Of a stretch of DNA of 64,000 bases, positions 38,801 through 45,325 are shown piece after piece. Within the stretch, counting starts at the first letter, position 1. Each line of letters begins with the position of its first letter. The DNA comes from Pseudocitrobacter cyperus. GTDB taxonomy: Bacteria > Pseudomonadota > Gammaproteobacteria > Enterobacterales > Enterobacteriaceae. The position numbers were made by a program, and so were the translations under genes. Under the pieces are notes generated by a model. That model did no database searches, was not told where the DNA came from, and was given only the letters and a program-made list of their open reading frames with translations. Where the stretch lies: contig NZ_JAYMYY010000007.1 in NCBI RefSeq assembly GCF_039889165.1, positions 62,001 through 126,000 on the forward strand, read 5' to 3'.

Positions 38801-39579
38801 GGCGCCGCAATTGGCGTGGCGGCAGTGGTATCTGCCCCGACGTTAATATTCGCCGAGCCGCCAAGGGAATCCACTTCGGCAATGCCAAACTGATTCATAA
38901 TCCGCACCGAATCCGGATCGTAAACCGGCAACTCCATGTTTCCAACAGGAACATCATCCCCGGAAACGAAAGTAGCTGAATCATAAATACTGATTACCTG
39001 GTAGCTGCCATCCAGGCCCGGAATCTCAACGTTCAACTCCTGATTCTGCTGCGGATTTGCCGGATTTGGTGAGTAGGTATATTCGGAAATATTATCAGCG
39101 GTTAATGGTGTAACTATGCCCTGCGAATCCGTTGCGCTAATGGTTAATATGCGGCTTCCCTCCGGAGCGGCCGCGCCGGGTAACGCGTTGGTTAGGGTGA
39201 CCGCCCGGCTCGTGACGCCACTTCCTGACGTCACATCAGGAAACTGCGGCAAAGGTCCAAGTATATTAAGCGTGGTGCCCGCTGCGTAATGATTAGGTAA
39301 GTTTTGACCATCAATGCTAAACGCAACACCCGTTTCAATAACAGTGTCATAGTTGTATGTGGGATCGGTTGAAAAGAGGTAATCAGGATAAGTGCTCGAC
39401 CAGTTAACATCATCAGCTGAAGCGTAAAAGGGATGGAGAGTAAGGCTTAAAAATAACAGTTTCAGCGCTCGCTGACGCCTGACCCGGCCCCCCCCTGAAA
39501 CATGAGATTTTGCGTGTTCGCCAACGGCAACAAAGCTGCCAGCCACATGACTCCATACCAGACGGTAAACTCTGTTCAT
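29881..39579 (-). CDS. Giant type Va autotransporter (AidA/pertactin type), 3,232 residues
   Basis: The N-terminus MNRVYRLVWSHVAGSFVAVG matches the extended signal peptide region (ESPR), followed by RRQRALKLLFLSLTLHPFYASA as signal peptide. The passenger is a beta-helix made of many autotransporter-associated repeats, such as GGLTKTGNGTLTLTGANSYT and its variants, Asn/Gly/Ser/Thr-rich. Two copies of a FWDG...VDGG-type module lie near 1,780 and 2,450. The final about 280 residues, from GRFWARYLTKTVDQT to SASLGMKIRF, form the barrel ending in Phe. It is likely an adhesin exposed on the cell surface. No enzymatic domain is recognised. At 9.7 kb it is over a quarter of the transposon. Confidence 0.92.
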   Translation of the reverse strand: MNRVYRLVWSHVAGSFVAVGEHAKSHVSGGGRVRRQRALKLLFLSLTLHPFYASADDVNWSSTYPDYLFSTDPTYNYDTVIETGVAFSIDGQNLPNHYAAGTTLNILGPLPQFPDVTSGSGVTSRAVTLTNALPGAAAPEGSRILTISATDSQGIVTPLTADNISEYTYSPNPANPQQNQELNVEIPGLDGSYQVISIYDSATFVSGDDVPVGNMELPVYDPDSVRIMNQFGIAEVDSLGGSANINVGADTTAATPIAAPENTLDLLTKNSTLARADASGAASVINWLSDNYIRFRPAAVISGQTQSVGAQSTQYNYTLTLPNYTALPGGRVVQVGERTFDITSSADIADVNDYLTGQGAYEDKPQVQYWLTAGAQVQGETIDSAVEAQAVYNNIISGLLNQAQSTSINLTYNVWEDSTAHSNNATLGTGDLRVIYANGTGATGTVTETSSLAVDGASAVMDAFDGGVITNNGAINAWRSSASSPLTVGMQAEYATAINNGVLNAGLFLEKDGSNQNVSNYGGAGMVGLTNASLTNNGLINVAVTNNATHNAWGMLVGDNGSILNAATGTITVTGNATNPDGRAGAYAIYSDSTGTVTNDGRIFIGGSPVTSSMAEPDPVNLVGSGDLSAAMYSTGKGDMVNSTSGVITLLDNTRNAAGMMINGGTENATNNGQINVLGVLTSASSGDVYAAANYGMYVKDNGGAVTNSGDIFVDGDNNIALNVLAQTANASLTSTDASTITVGSAGDTGGTDNQPYTYRNYAVYAEGLNGRAASVSLDSDIRLLSAGAIGVHARGNATIDIGSQASLSFENTQQIGYYAWGQGASINITNATITDNAQAQSILFAVDHGATFTGDTGTGSSYDLIVSGQGATGVFANGVDDLNNTDISDDVATQLTTGAASVTVSGNNAIGVKVTGGAEGAITDGAITLAGDNTTAVMVDGRNYNIDATIDPEPRETRVVSDAVIASNAGQSGIVGYNVGYLGNLTLNAGAAINLLGNSSTGIVLHNNGQATVTAPVSVAGTDNIGVDIQNAGLLNNDGIITVSGAAGSGNIGLRVQGAGATVSQLGTVSANGGLAAVQLAGDGATLTVNGSGNQITASNGADGVRIDSTGASSFDASNTTIDVTGTGAGINNNASSSDINLNNVTINSGDGPAIRTAVTFTAEGSGNTLNVSGSGSGFAFMQADGSQTSGNLTIGTGYTINGNGADSTGILARTTGTVNSGSAITMGTTAGAAIEATNATSLTNAGVITTSSDTGSTILAQNVAAFSNNGTITSSSTTNAQSLIALNGSTTSRSINNSGIIISSSQDATVIDASGTANNTVTNTGSLRAASDTAQVVLTGSGNDVMQISAGTTQGEITLGGGNDRFRFTAGDFAGGVTFTGVDGNDTATFGDVNLSAVGHVLSEGGTNSTLTFNGTHSSSGSATIGSLATDDLLTATNIGTGWSTLTLDGDPTDIRIMQDLALSGAADINVNNGATLRTGDNGVTSGMASIRQYDIATVGATSLVSFDGAGIQTYGGIISGTGSIERTGGGSTILLGENTFTGSTLIGTGSEVALGNGGTTGSLSGTTDITDNGLLTVNRSDEVNLNSVISGTGAFRQSGSGLTRLSGDNSYAGNTNVEQGTLIINGVQTGTGQTTVQSGATLGGYGTLGGDVVFNTDSVLRPGDDNRGNGTGILSINGDLTLASNTDSQFQLGEAYTPGGALNDLVSVAGDLTLDGVLNVALTNGGSFLPGVYRLFNYGGSLINNVMTIGSLPPNDAELYNIQTNIASQVNLVLDFVDPTNQLQFWDGDLNGSNHGDGSSGNGVVDGGFGYWTALISGASNNWTQSDGVGNAPWSQSAFAVFQGASNDVLVSNAFGDVRTSGMQFTTDGYELMADPANSDSQLHIVATNPPDSSAIDNSYDTVGGTHADSYFLIRVGDGAAGEDITTTVNVDLVQDSNADGAIRLVKTDPGRLILNGNNQYSGGTSVLNGTLQVSRDSSLGDADTFVMLKNGATFQTGADYTTKRLFILDGTAGGTFDVYGNAFTSQGGIGGDGPLKVIDSSLGTDEGVLNLDVANSYQGDTTLEGKNGTGSLTVNANVTGALGRSDSDITLTDAAKLNLSNESSAEAHNFAVTNATLAFNDNASADNSTIALGNGTLELNDTSTGGNAIISVNANSRMLLADNADAGASVTTNSGTVAFADNAQAASGRVINQTGGTVTLSDSAGNTSIGSLSGAGNVTLASATLTEGSLSLDDTISGIISSSGGGLTKTGNGTLTLTGANSYTGATSVSQGVLLVNGDQRAATGAVSVTANATLGGAGTLGGLVDVADDGHLTPGATVGSVGELTMAGLNLMQNAQLDFQFGQSGTPGGALNDLLTVNGALILDGQLNITQTPGGSFDVGVYRVIDYSGSLTNNILEIGTAPQAADDLYVQTSIDGQVNLVNRTGYTMRFWDGFGGDGGSLKNNSVIDGGNGVWQNSNGNDNWTTDQTDPDGVFNTPFSDAAFAVFGGEAGTVTVDNSLGDVTISGAQFATNGYVINEGVITTDTADTLVRVGDGTARGAAYTATINSQIAGSGGLNKTDLGTLILNGNNGYQGGTTISGGVLQVSRDINLGAADSVITLAGGTLRYGAAFDTTRDVVLSGEGGGVDTNGNNVSLLSAVSGSGNLSKQGEGTLTLTQDSTFEGTTTIRNGTLQLGNGGETGNVLGDIVNLATLVVDRVDSVDLNGIITGTGDFIQRGQGTTVLNGLNKWSGYTLVENGTLLAGGINRLSSASSHIVSSNGTLDTGGYNQTVADLVNQGIVNLRGENVGSTLTVKGDYVGLDGTLKIAAQQHSPGVADRLVINGGSASGTTLLDIDVSRLGEPTEGDGIMVVEAVNGGVTTAQTTRDAFTIGSDYLTAGAWEYQLFAGDQNGAGEDWFLRAGYRPDVPGFDTLPSIIRQADLFVLGTLHLRQGDEQPYRADNPADQEGRFWARYLTKTVDQTLDDATNSTSHTNYNGMQMGLDLWQNETWRSGLYTTFLDTDSSIDGNTGMSGGAAYNSTFSTYLGGYATWTSTDGFYVDNVLQYGYHSVDLKNLTDHETYHPDGNSVTASVEVGKPWYFGDTGWAFEPQAQLIWQWSDFDDVTLNDEAKTHVSVKADNAVIGRLGARITAEYDTNYGKVKPYLRVNYWQELTDGQDEVTYRNTANSDGKTTLKANQQFAATEAAVGATWTVTDNVQAYTEVGKTWDNSGKTSLDADISASLGMKIRF

Positions 39580-39998
39580 AGGTTATCCTGCTAGCTTTAA
39601 CTGTTTGAAATAACAAGATGTTTAATGAAACAATATGATGCAACTAGAGATGTTTTAATTAAAAATAGTTCATCCTGCACAGGTAGCTAATAAAACGGCG
39701 TAAAAACCTCACAACGAAAGCATGCAGTATTACTGCTGTGAAGCCAGCGTTTCGCTTCTCAGTTTTATGACGTGCTATTTCAAAAATTTATTATTGGATT
39801 TTTTTGTTTTTGTTCGGAATCCATTTCGTAATTACTCTTCACTTTTGTATAGAGCCGAAAGATATTCTACATTCGTCACGAATTCGAATGTTCATATGCC
39901 AGGAACAGTGCTGAAGAGCCTAATTTCATTCAGAAAATCCGGTAAACTTTTTTCCTGGCTATACTCATTTTGCCATACTAACGATCGGAGCTTTCCCC
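39580..39998. promoter_or_regulatory. Divergent promoter region of autotransporter and sulfatase
   Basis: 419 AT-rich bases between the two cargo arms, which probably holds promoters for both. GGAG at 39987-39990 is the sulfatase ribosome-binding site. No operator palindrome stands out and no gene is seen. Confidence 0.5.
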
Positions 39999-41591
39999 AT
40001 GCAAAAGAGTGTGCCTTTCAAAAGGACAATGCTTGCCAGCCTGTTTACCCTTGCAGCTGGCGCTGCATCCAGTGTTTACGCCGCACCGGCGACCACAACC
40101 GCGCCTGAAAATGCCCCTAAGCAAGACACGTCAAAACCCAACATCGTCGTCATCTTTGGTGATGATATCGGCTACTGGAACCTGAGTACGTATAATCAGG
40201 GAACCATGGGATACAAGACCCCAAATATCGATAGCATTGCCGCTGAAGGTGCGAAATTCACCTCCTATTACGCTGAGCAAAGTTCTACCGCAGGCCGTTC
40301 AGCCTTTATCACCGGCCAGATGCCATTTCGCACGGGTATGAGTAAAGTGGGTATGCCTGGTGCGCCACAGGGCCTGCAAAAAGAAGATATTACGATAGCC
40401 ACTGCACTTAAACAGCTGGGTTATGCGACCGGTCAGTTTGGTAAAAACCACCTGGGCGACCGCGATGAATTCCTCCCTACCGCCCACGGTTTCGATGAGT
40501 TCCTGGGTAACCTGTATCACCTGAACGCTGAAGAAGAGCCTGAAAATCCGGACTATCCGAAAGATCCGGCCTTCCGTAAAGAGTTTGGACCACGCGGCGT
40601 GATTAAGAGTACCGCTGATGGCAAGATCGAAGATACCGGTCCACTGACCGTGAAGCGCATGGGCACCGTGGATGAAGAGACGCTGGCGGCCAACAACGAC
40701 TTTATGGAACGTCAGGTCAAAGCCGGTAAGCCTTTCTTTACCTGGTTCAATACCACGCGCATGCATAACAAAACCCATCTGAAAGACGGCAGCATTGGTG
40801 CGACGGGTTTGGGGACGTATGCCGACGGCATGGTTGAACATGATAAGATGATTGGTGAAGTGCTTCAGAAAATTAAAGATCTCGGCATTGAAGACAACAC
40901 TATCCTCATTTACACCACTGATAACGGTCCGATGACGGCAACCTGGCCAGATGCGGGTGAGACGCCGTTCCGTGGCGAGAAGAATACCGGCTGGGAAGGT
41001 GGTTTCCGCGTACCGGCCATGATCCGCTGGCCTGGCCATATCAAGCCAGGCACCATTGTCGATAGCATGTTTGCCAGCTATGACTGGTTCCCGACGCTTG
41101 TTGCCGCTGCGGGCGATCCGAATATCAAACAGGAGCTGCTGAAAGGATATAAAACCTCCGCCATGACCTACAAAGTTCATCTGGACGGGTACAACCAGCT
41201 CGACTTCCTGCAAGGTAAAGGCGAAAACCAGCGAAAAGAGTTCTTCTACTGGAGTGATGACGGCGACCTGCTGGCCATGCGTTACGGCCGCTGGAAAGCG
41301 CATTTTATGATTCAGGAGCACACTGGTCTGGATCTTTGGAAATATCCGTTTACCAAACTGCGCACGCCGCTGATCTTCGACCTGGAGATCGATCCGCTTG
41401 AGAAAGGCAGCGATGGTATGGGCTACAACTCTTGGTTCTATGACCGTCTCTTCCTGTTAGGCGGCGCGCAGAAGTACGCGAAAGAGATGCTGGCGACGTT
41501 TAAAGAGTTCCCGCCGCGCCAGAAACCGGGCTCGTTCACCATTTCCGATGCGTCAGCCATGCTGGAGCAAGGCTCGGGTATTAACAAGTAA
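39999..41591 (+). CDS. Periplasmic arylsulfatase, Ser-type
   Basis: A 530-residue type I sulfatase. The signal peptide MQKSVPFKRTMLASLFTLAAG...VYA precedes the catalytic domain. NIVVIFGDDIGYWN supplies the metal-binding Asp pair. The active-site motif is S96-T97-A98-G99-R100, the [C/S]-x-[P/A]-x-R signature with Ser in place of Cys; Ser is converted to formylglycine only by radical SAM maturases. Later residues are KNHLGDRDE, IYTTDNGP and the C-terminal subdomain. The matching maturase lies next door. The substrate, a sulfate ester, is not predictable here. A strong terminator follows at once. Confidence 0.9.
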   Translation: MQKSVPFKRTMLASLFTLAAGAASSVYAAPATTTAPENAPKQDTSKPNIVVIFGDDIGYWNLSTYNQGTMGYKTPNIDSIAAEGAKFTSYYAEQSSTAGRSAFITGQMPFRTGMSKVGMPGAPQGLQKEDITIATALKQLGYATGQFGKNHLGDRDEFLPTAHGFDEFLGNLYHLNAEEEPENPDYPKDPAFRKEFGPRGVIKSTADGKIEDTGPLTVKRMGTVDEETLAANNDFMERQVKAGKPFFTWFNTTRMHNKTHLKDGSIGATGLGTYADGMVEHDKMIGEVLQKIKDLGIEDNTILIYTTDNGPMTATWPDAGETPFRGEKNTGWEGGFRVPAMIRWPGHIKPGTIVDSMFASYDWFPTLVAAAGDPNIKQELLKGYKTSAMTYKVHLDGYNQLDFLQGKGENQRKEFFYWSDDGDLLAMRYGRWKAHFMIQEHTGLDLWKYPFTKLRTPLIFDLEIDPLEKGSDGMGYNSWFYDRLFLLGGAQKYAKEMLATFKEFPPRQKPGSFTISDASAMLEQGSGINK

Positions 41592-41603
41592 TACCCTGTG
41601 TCA

Positions 41604-41636
41604 GGCGGATTGCGTGCGCAATCCGCCCGTTTTTTA
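41604..41636 (+). terminator. Strong terminator after the sulfatase gene
   Basis: GGCGGATTGCG-TG-CGCAATCCGCC is an 11-bp perfect stem, followed by CGTTTTTTAT. It should stop most sulfatase transcription before the maturase operon, so the latter needs read-through or its own promoter. Confidence 0.9.
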
Positions 41637-41682
41637 TAATACCCGTGCGCAATTGTTGGATATGACTTCTCAGGGGCATGCT

Positions 41683-42978
41683 ATGAAGTACAGCACCACA
41701 TTACCCGTTAAAGCGTTACCCTCCGCCGAGAAATATGACGGCAATGGCCCAGCATACAAGCGCCGCTTCCATGTCATGGCCAAGCCGACCGGCTCAACCT
41801 GTAACCTCGATTGCTCCTACTGTTTTTATCTGCACAAAGAAGAGTTGCTGCATCAGGACCGCCACAGCGGCATGAGCGATGAGGTGCTGGAAAATTTTAT
41901 TCGCCAGTATATAGACGGTCAGGACGGCGACCAGGTGGTCTTCTCCTGGCAAGGTGGTGAACCCACATTAATGGGGCTCGAATTTTTCGAGAAAGTCGTC
42001 AAATTTCAAAAACAGTATCAAAAACCCGGTCAGCGAGTCGAAAACGATTTACAAACAAATGGCGTTTTGCTGAACGACAAATGGGCAGCATTCCTCAAAG
42101 AACATAAATTCCTGGTGGGTCTGTCAATTGATGGCCCACGGGAACTGCACGACCGTTACCGCGTAACCCGAAGCGGCAAACCAACATTTGATAAAGTGAT
42201 GACCGGTGTGGACGCGCTGAAACGCCACGACGTACCCTTCAATGCCCTCGTCACGGTTAACCGGACTAACGCCCGCTTCCCGCTTGAGGTCTATCGCTTT
42301 GTCACTCGCGAACTTGGCACGACTTATGTTCAGTTTAACCCGTGCGTAGAACCGGTCGATTTTAAGCAGACCGCACCGCAGTTCTGGCGCGATGATGTCA
42401 TTCCGGTCACGGGAAGCCGCCGTGCGCATCCGGGCGATCTCGACTCTATCGTTACAGAGTGGTCGGTTGATCCGGACGACTGGGGTAAATTTTTAATTGC
42501 TGTCTTTGAAGAGTGGGTTAATAACGATTTGGGCCGCGTACAGGTCAATCTCTTCGAAACGGCGGTTGCCCAGACAATGGGGCTGCCGGCACAGATTTGT
42601 ACCCACTCTGAGTTCTGCGGTAAAGGGCTGGCGATAGAAAAGAACGGGGATATCTACTCCTGCGATCACTACGTTTACCCGGAATACCAGATTGGCAATA
42701 TTGAAAATACCCAGCTGGCACATCTGGCCTTTTCCGAGCGTCAAAAAGCGTTTGGATTGGGCAAACGCGACACCCTGCCGAAGTATTGCAAGGCCTGCCC
42801 TTACCTGAAGATGTGCTGGGGCGAGTGCCCAAAAAACCGCATTGTTCGTGCTCCGGACGGCGAAGCGGGCCTCAACTATCTCTGCCCCGGCATTAAAGCC
42901 TTCTTCAATTACGCCGAGCCTATTCTGGTGGGGATCGCCACCTTGGTTAAACGTGACTTTGCAGGATTGAAACGATGA
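41683..42978 (+). CDS. Anaerobic sulfatase-maturating enzyme (radical SAM)
   Basis: A 431-residue anSME/AslB-type enzyme that oxidises the sulfatase active-site Ser or Cys to formylglycine. The radical SAM cluster is C40-x3-C44-x2-C47 (CNLDCSYC). The SPASM region near the C-terminus has CTHSEFCGKGLAIEKNGDIYSCDHYVYPEY and CKACPYLKMCWGECPKNR, which bind two auxiliary iron-sulfur clusters. The start MKYSTTLPVKALPS follows an AGGGG site. It is cytoplasmic and acts before export of the sulfatase. Its 3' end overlaps moxR by 4 bp. Confidence 0.92.
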   Translation: MKYSTTLPVKALPSAEKYDGNGPAYKRRFHVMAKPTGSTCNLDCSYCFYLHKEELLHQDRHSGMSDEVLENFIRQYIDGQDGDQVVFSWQGGEPTLMGLEFFEKVVKFQKQYQKPGQRVENDLQTNGVLLNDKWAAFLKEHKFLVGLSIDGPRELHDRYRVTRSGKPTFDKVMTGVDALKRHDVPFNALVTVNRTNARFPLEVYRFVTRELGTTYVQFNPCVEPVDFKQTAPQFWRDDVIPVTGSRRAHPGDLDSIVTEWSVDPDDWGKFLIAVFEEWVNNDLGRVQVNLFETAVAQTMGLPAQICTHSEFCGKGLAIEKNGDIYSCDHYVYPEYQIGNIENTQLAHLAFSERQKAFGLGKRDTLPKYCKACPYLKMCWGECPKNRIVRAPDGEAGLNYLCPGIKAFFNYAEPILVGIATLVKRDFAGLKR

Positions 42979-43979
42979 CAGAACGTGAAAAATTGCTTCA
43001 GCTCGAGCAACGGATGAACGAACAGGTTATTGGTCAGCAGGAGCTGGTGCGCATGCTGATCATTGCCCTGCTCTGTGATGGCCACGTACTGCTTGAAGGC
43101 CTGCCAGGCCTCGCGAAAACGCGTGCGGTACGCGAGCTGGCGCATCACGTTGAGGGCGATTACCGTCGCATTCAGTTTACCCCGGATCTGCTGCCTTCTG
43201 ATATCACCGGCAGTGAAATCTATCAGCAAAATGCGACGCGTGAAGAAGACCAGTTCCGTTTTCGTCCCGGTCCGGTGTTTGGCAATATTATCCTCGCGGA
43301 TGAAATCAACCGAGCTTCAGCGCGCGTTCAGTCTGCGCTTCTGGAAGCAATGGAAGAGCGTCACGTCACGGTTGCAGGAAAAACCTGGCCATTGCCGGGT
43401 GTGTTTATGGTTCTTGCCACGCAAAACCCAGTGGATCAGGAAGGCACCTGGCCCCTGCCTGAAGCGCAGCTTGACCGCTTCCTGATGAAGGTGCTGGTAG
43501 ACTATCCGACGAAAGAGAACGAACTCAAAGTGATGCAGCTGGTGCGCAGCGAACAGCAGCAAAAATATCGCCAGCTGGCCGACCCACAAAAGGCGCAGGT
43601 GCCCACTCTGGAAACCTTAATGCTGAGCCAGCAGGACATTGCCGCCTGCTGGCAGGCCATTTCTGCTATATACGTCGCGCCAGCGGTTGAAAATTACATT
43701 GTTAACATCGTGGATTTGAGCCGTCATCCGCAGAAAATCAGCGATACGCTGGCCGGTTATCTCTCCTTCGGTATCAGCCCGCGCGGAACGCTGGCGCTGG
43801 AACGCTGTGGCCGCGCTCAGGCCTGGCTTGAAGGACGTGATGCAGTATTGCCGGAAGACATAAAAAGGGTTGCCCCCGCGGTGCTACGCCATCGTTTGAT
43901 GCTCAGCTATCAGGCAAATGCTGATAACTGCACCCCGGATGATGCTGTACAAATGTTGTTAGACGCAGTGGTGGCGTGA
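42975..43979 (+). CDS. MoxR-family AAA+ ATPase
   Basis: A 334-residue MoxR ATPase. Walker A is LLEGLPGLAKT, Walker B IILADEINRA, with sensor ATQNPVDQEGTWPLPEAQLDRF, which is diagnostic for MoxR. Such proteins are chaperone-like partners of VWA proteins and help insert metals or assemble complexes. It is coupled by ATGA overlap to the maturase upstream and to the DUF58 gene downstream, in a moxR-DUF58-DUF4381-VWA-VWA/TPR-BatD order common in Bat-type clusters. Cytoplasmic. Confidence 0.93.
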   Translation: MTEREKLLQLEQRMNEQVIGQQELVRMLIIALLCDGHVLLEGLPGLAKTRAVRELAHHVEGDYRRIQFTPDLLPSDITGSEIYQQNATREEDQFRFRPGPVFGNIILADEINRASARVQSALLEAMEERHVTVAGKTWPLPGVFMVLATQNPVDQEGTWPLPEAQLDRFLMKVLVDYPTKENELKVMQLVRSEQQQKYRQLADPQKAQVPTLETLMLSQQDIAACWQAISAIYVAPAVENYIVNIVDLSRHPQKISDTLAGYLSFGISPRGTLALERCGRAQAWLEGRDAVLPEDIKRVAPAVLRHRLMLSYQANADNCTPDDAVQMLLDAVVA

Positions 43980-44884
43980 TGAGCAGCGCGGTACGGATTG
44001 AACGCGATGCGTTAATGAAACTCGCAACGGATGCACGAGCCATAGCCAATCCTCCCGGTCAAATTCCTCCCGGCGCGCTGGCGGGAGAGCGTGTCTCGCG
44101 TCAGCAAGGTCGGGGGATGAATTTTGACAGCCTGCGTCGGTATCAACCCGGGGACGATGTCCGGCTGATCGACTGGCAGGCCACAGCACGCATGCGTACG
44201 CCCTGGATAAGGCTTTATAACGAAGAGAAAGAGCGCCCAGTCTTTTTACTGGTCGATCAGCGACGCGATATGTTCTTTTCAACCCGGGTGCAGACCAAGT
44301 CCGTTGCCGCCGCCAAAGTCGCCGCCATTCTGGCCTGGCGAAGCTATCACGATGGAGACCGGCTCGGGGGGCTGGTTTTCGGTGATAACGCATTTTCACT
44401 GCGTAAATGCCGAAACCCGGGAAGCACGTTACCGGCGTTGCTGGACGACATCGTGCGTTTCAATCATCAGGTCGCCGATGATTACCCCCGGGAAACACCC
44501 AATCCTCTCTCACTTGGCGCCATGCTGCGTCACGCTATCCCGTTAATTCCCGCGGGAAGCTGGGTGGCATTGATCGGTGATTTTCACGATCTGGACCACG
44601 AATGCAACGCCCTGCTGACGGCGCTACGTCGACGCGGTGAAGTCAGCGCGTTCGTTATGCTGGACGACCTGCATTTACGTTTACCTTCCCGCGGGCGCCT
44701 TGCTGCACGCTATGAAGGGCATGAGGCCGACTTTTCGCTTTCGCCTCACTTGCAGGACGGCATCAAACAGAACATCACCAAACGGCTCTCCGGCCAGGAA
44801 ACACATCTTACGCAGCTTGGCGTAAGGGTTAATCAGATTGTTGTTGCAGGCGATCTGCTCAGGCAGCTGCAAAAAGGAGTCTGA
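43976..44884 (+). CDS. DUF58 domain protein
   Basis: A 302-residue DUF58 protein. The family motif is DSLRRYQPGDDVRLIDWQATAR at about residues 50-70, followed by a VWA-like body (PVFLLVDQRRDMFFS). It is the usual genetic partner of MoxR. No signal peptide or membrane segment is visible, so it is probably cytoplasmic or membrane-associated. The next gene begins directly after its stop. Confidence 0.9.
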   Translation: MMSSAVRIERDALMKLATDARAIANPPGQIPPGALAGERVSRQQGRGMNFDSLRRYQPGDDVRLIDWQATARMRTPWIRLYNEEKERPVFLLVDQRRDMFFSTRVQTKSVAAAKVAAILAWRSYHDGDRLGGLVFGDNAFSLRKCRNPGSTLPALLDDIVRFNHQVADDYPRETPNPLSLGAMLRHAIPLIPAGSWVALIGDFHDLDHECNALLTALRRRGEVSAFVMLDDLHLRLPSRGRLAARYEGHEADFSLSPHLQDGIKQNITKRLSGQETHLTQLGVRVNQIVVAGDLLRQLQKGV

Positions 44885-45325
44885 ATGTTAGAGAAGGGAT
44901 TTTCCATACCTGAGCTGGCCGAGCCGCTCCTGCCAGCGCCCCCCTCATGGTTTCCACTCCCGCCCGGCTGGTTTATTCTGGGCGGCGTGCTCCTTGTTGC
45001 CCTGCTTATTTTCGCGGTTATTCGCCTGGCCCGCTGGCGGCGAAACCTCTGGCGTCGCCAGGCCCTTGCAGCAATAACGCAGTCTCACTCCGTTGATAGC
45101 TGGATTGTACTGATCAAACGGATTTTACTGGTTCACCATTCCCGGCAAGCTGTTAGCGCGTCACTTGACCCTGCTCTCCTTTTGTCAGAAGTGCCTCTCG
45201 ATCGGGATATACGCGAGCAACTCTGTCTGCGCTATTGCCAGCCAGAAAACGACCTGAATGAGGGAGAGACCCTGCGGCTCCGTCAACAGCTTCGCACGTG
45301 GATCGAGGGACTCCCTTATGTCTGA
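44885..45325 (+). CDS. DUF4381 membrane protein
   Basis: A 146-residue protein with Pro-rich N-terminus (PLLPAPPSWFPLPPGW) before one membrane helix (FILGGVLLVALLIFAVIRLA) and a cytosolic tail. This is the DUF4381 layout seen in MoxR/VWA clusters. It starts one base after the DUF58 stop and overlaps the next gene by 8 bp (ATGTCTGA). Role unknown, probably a membrane link in the MoxR-VWA complex. Confidence 0.85.
   Translation: MLEKGFSIPELAEPLLPAPPSWFPLPPGWFILGGVLLVALLIFAVIRLARWRRNLWRRQALAAITQSHSVDSWIVLIKRILLVHHSRQAVSASLDPALLLSEVPLDRDIREQLCLRYCQPENDLNEGETLRLRQQLRTWIEGLPYV

Noticed and set aside
29881..39579. Many plus-strand frames of 60-290 codons across 30-39 kb
   Set aside because: They lie antisense to the autotransporter gene, are rich in Val, Pro, Leu, Arg and Ser as expected for shadows of repetitive sequence, and have no family features.
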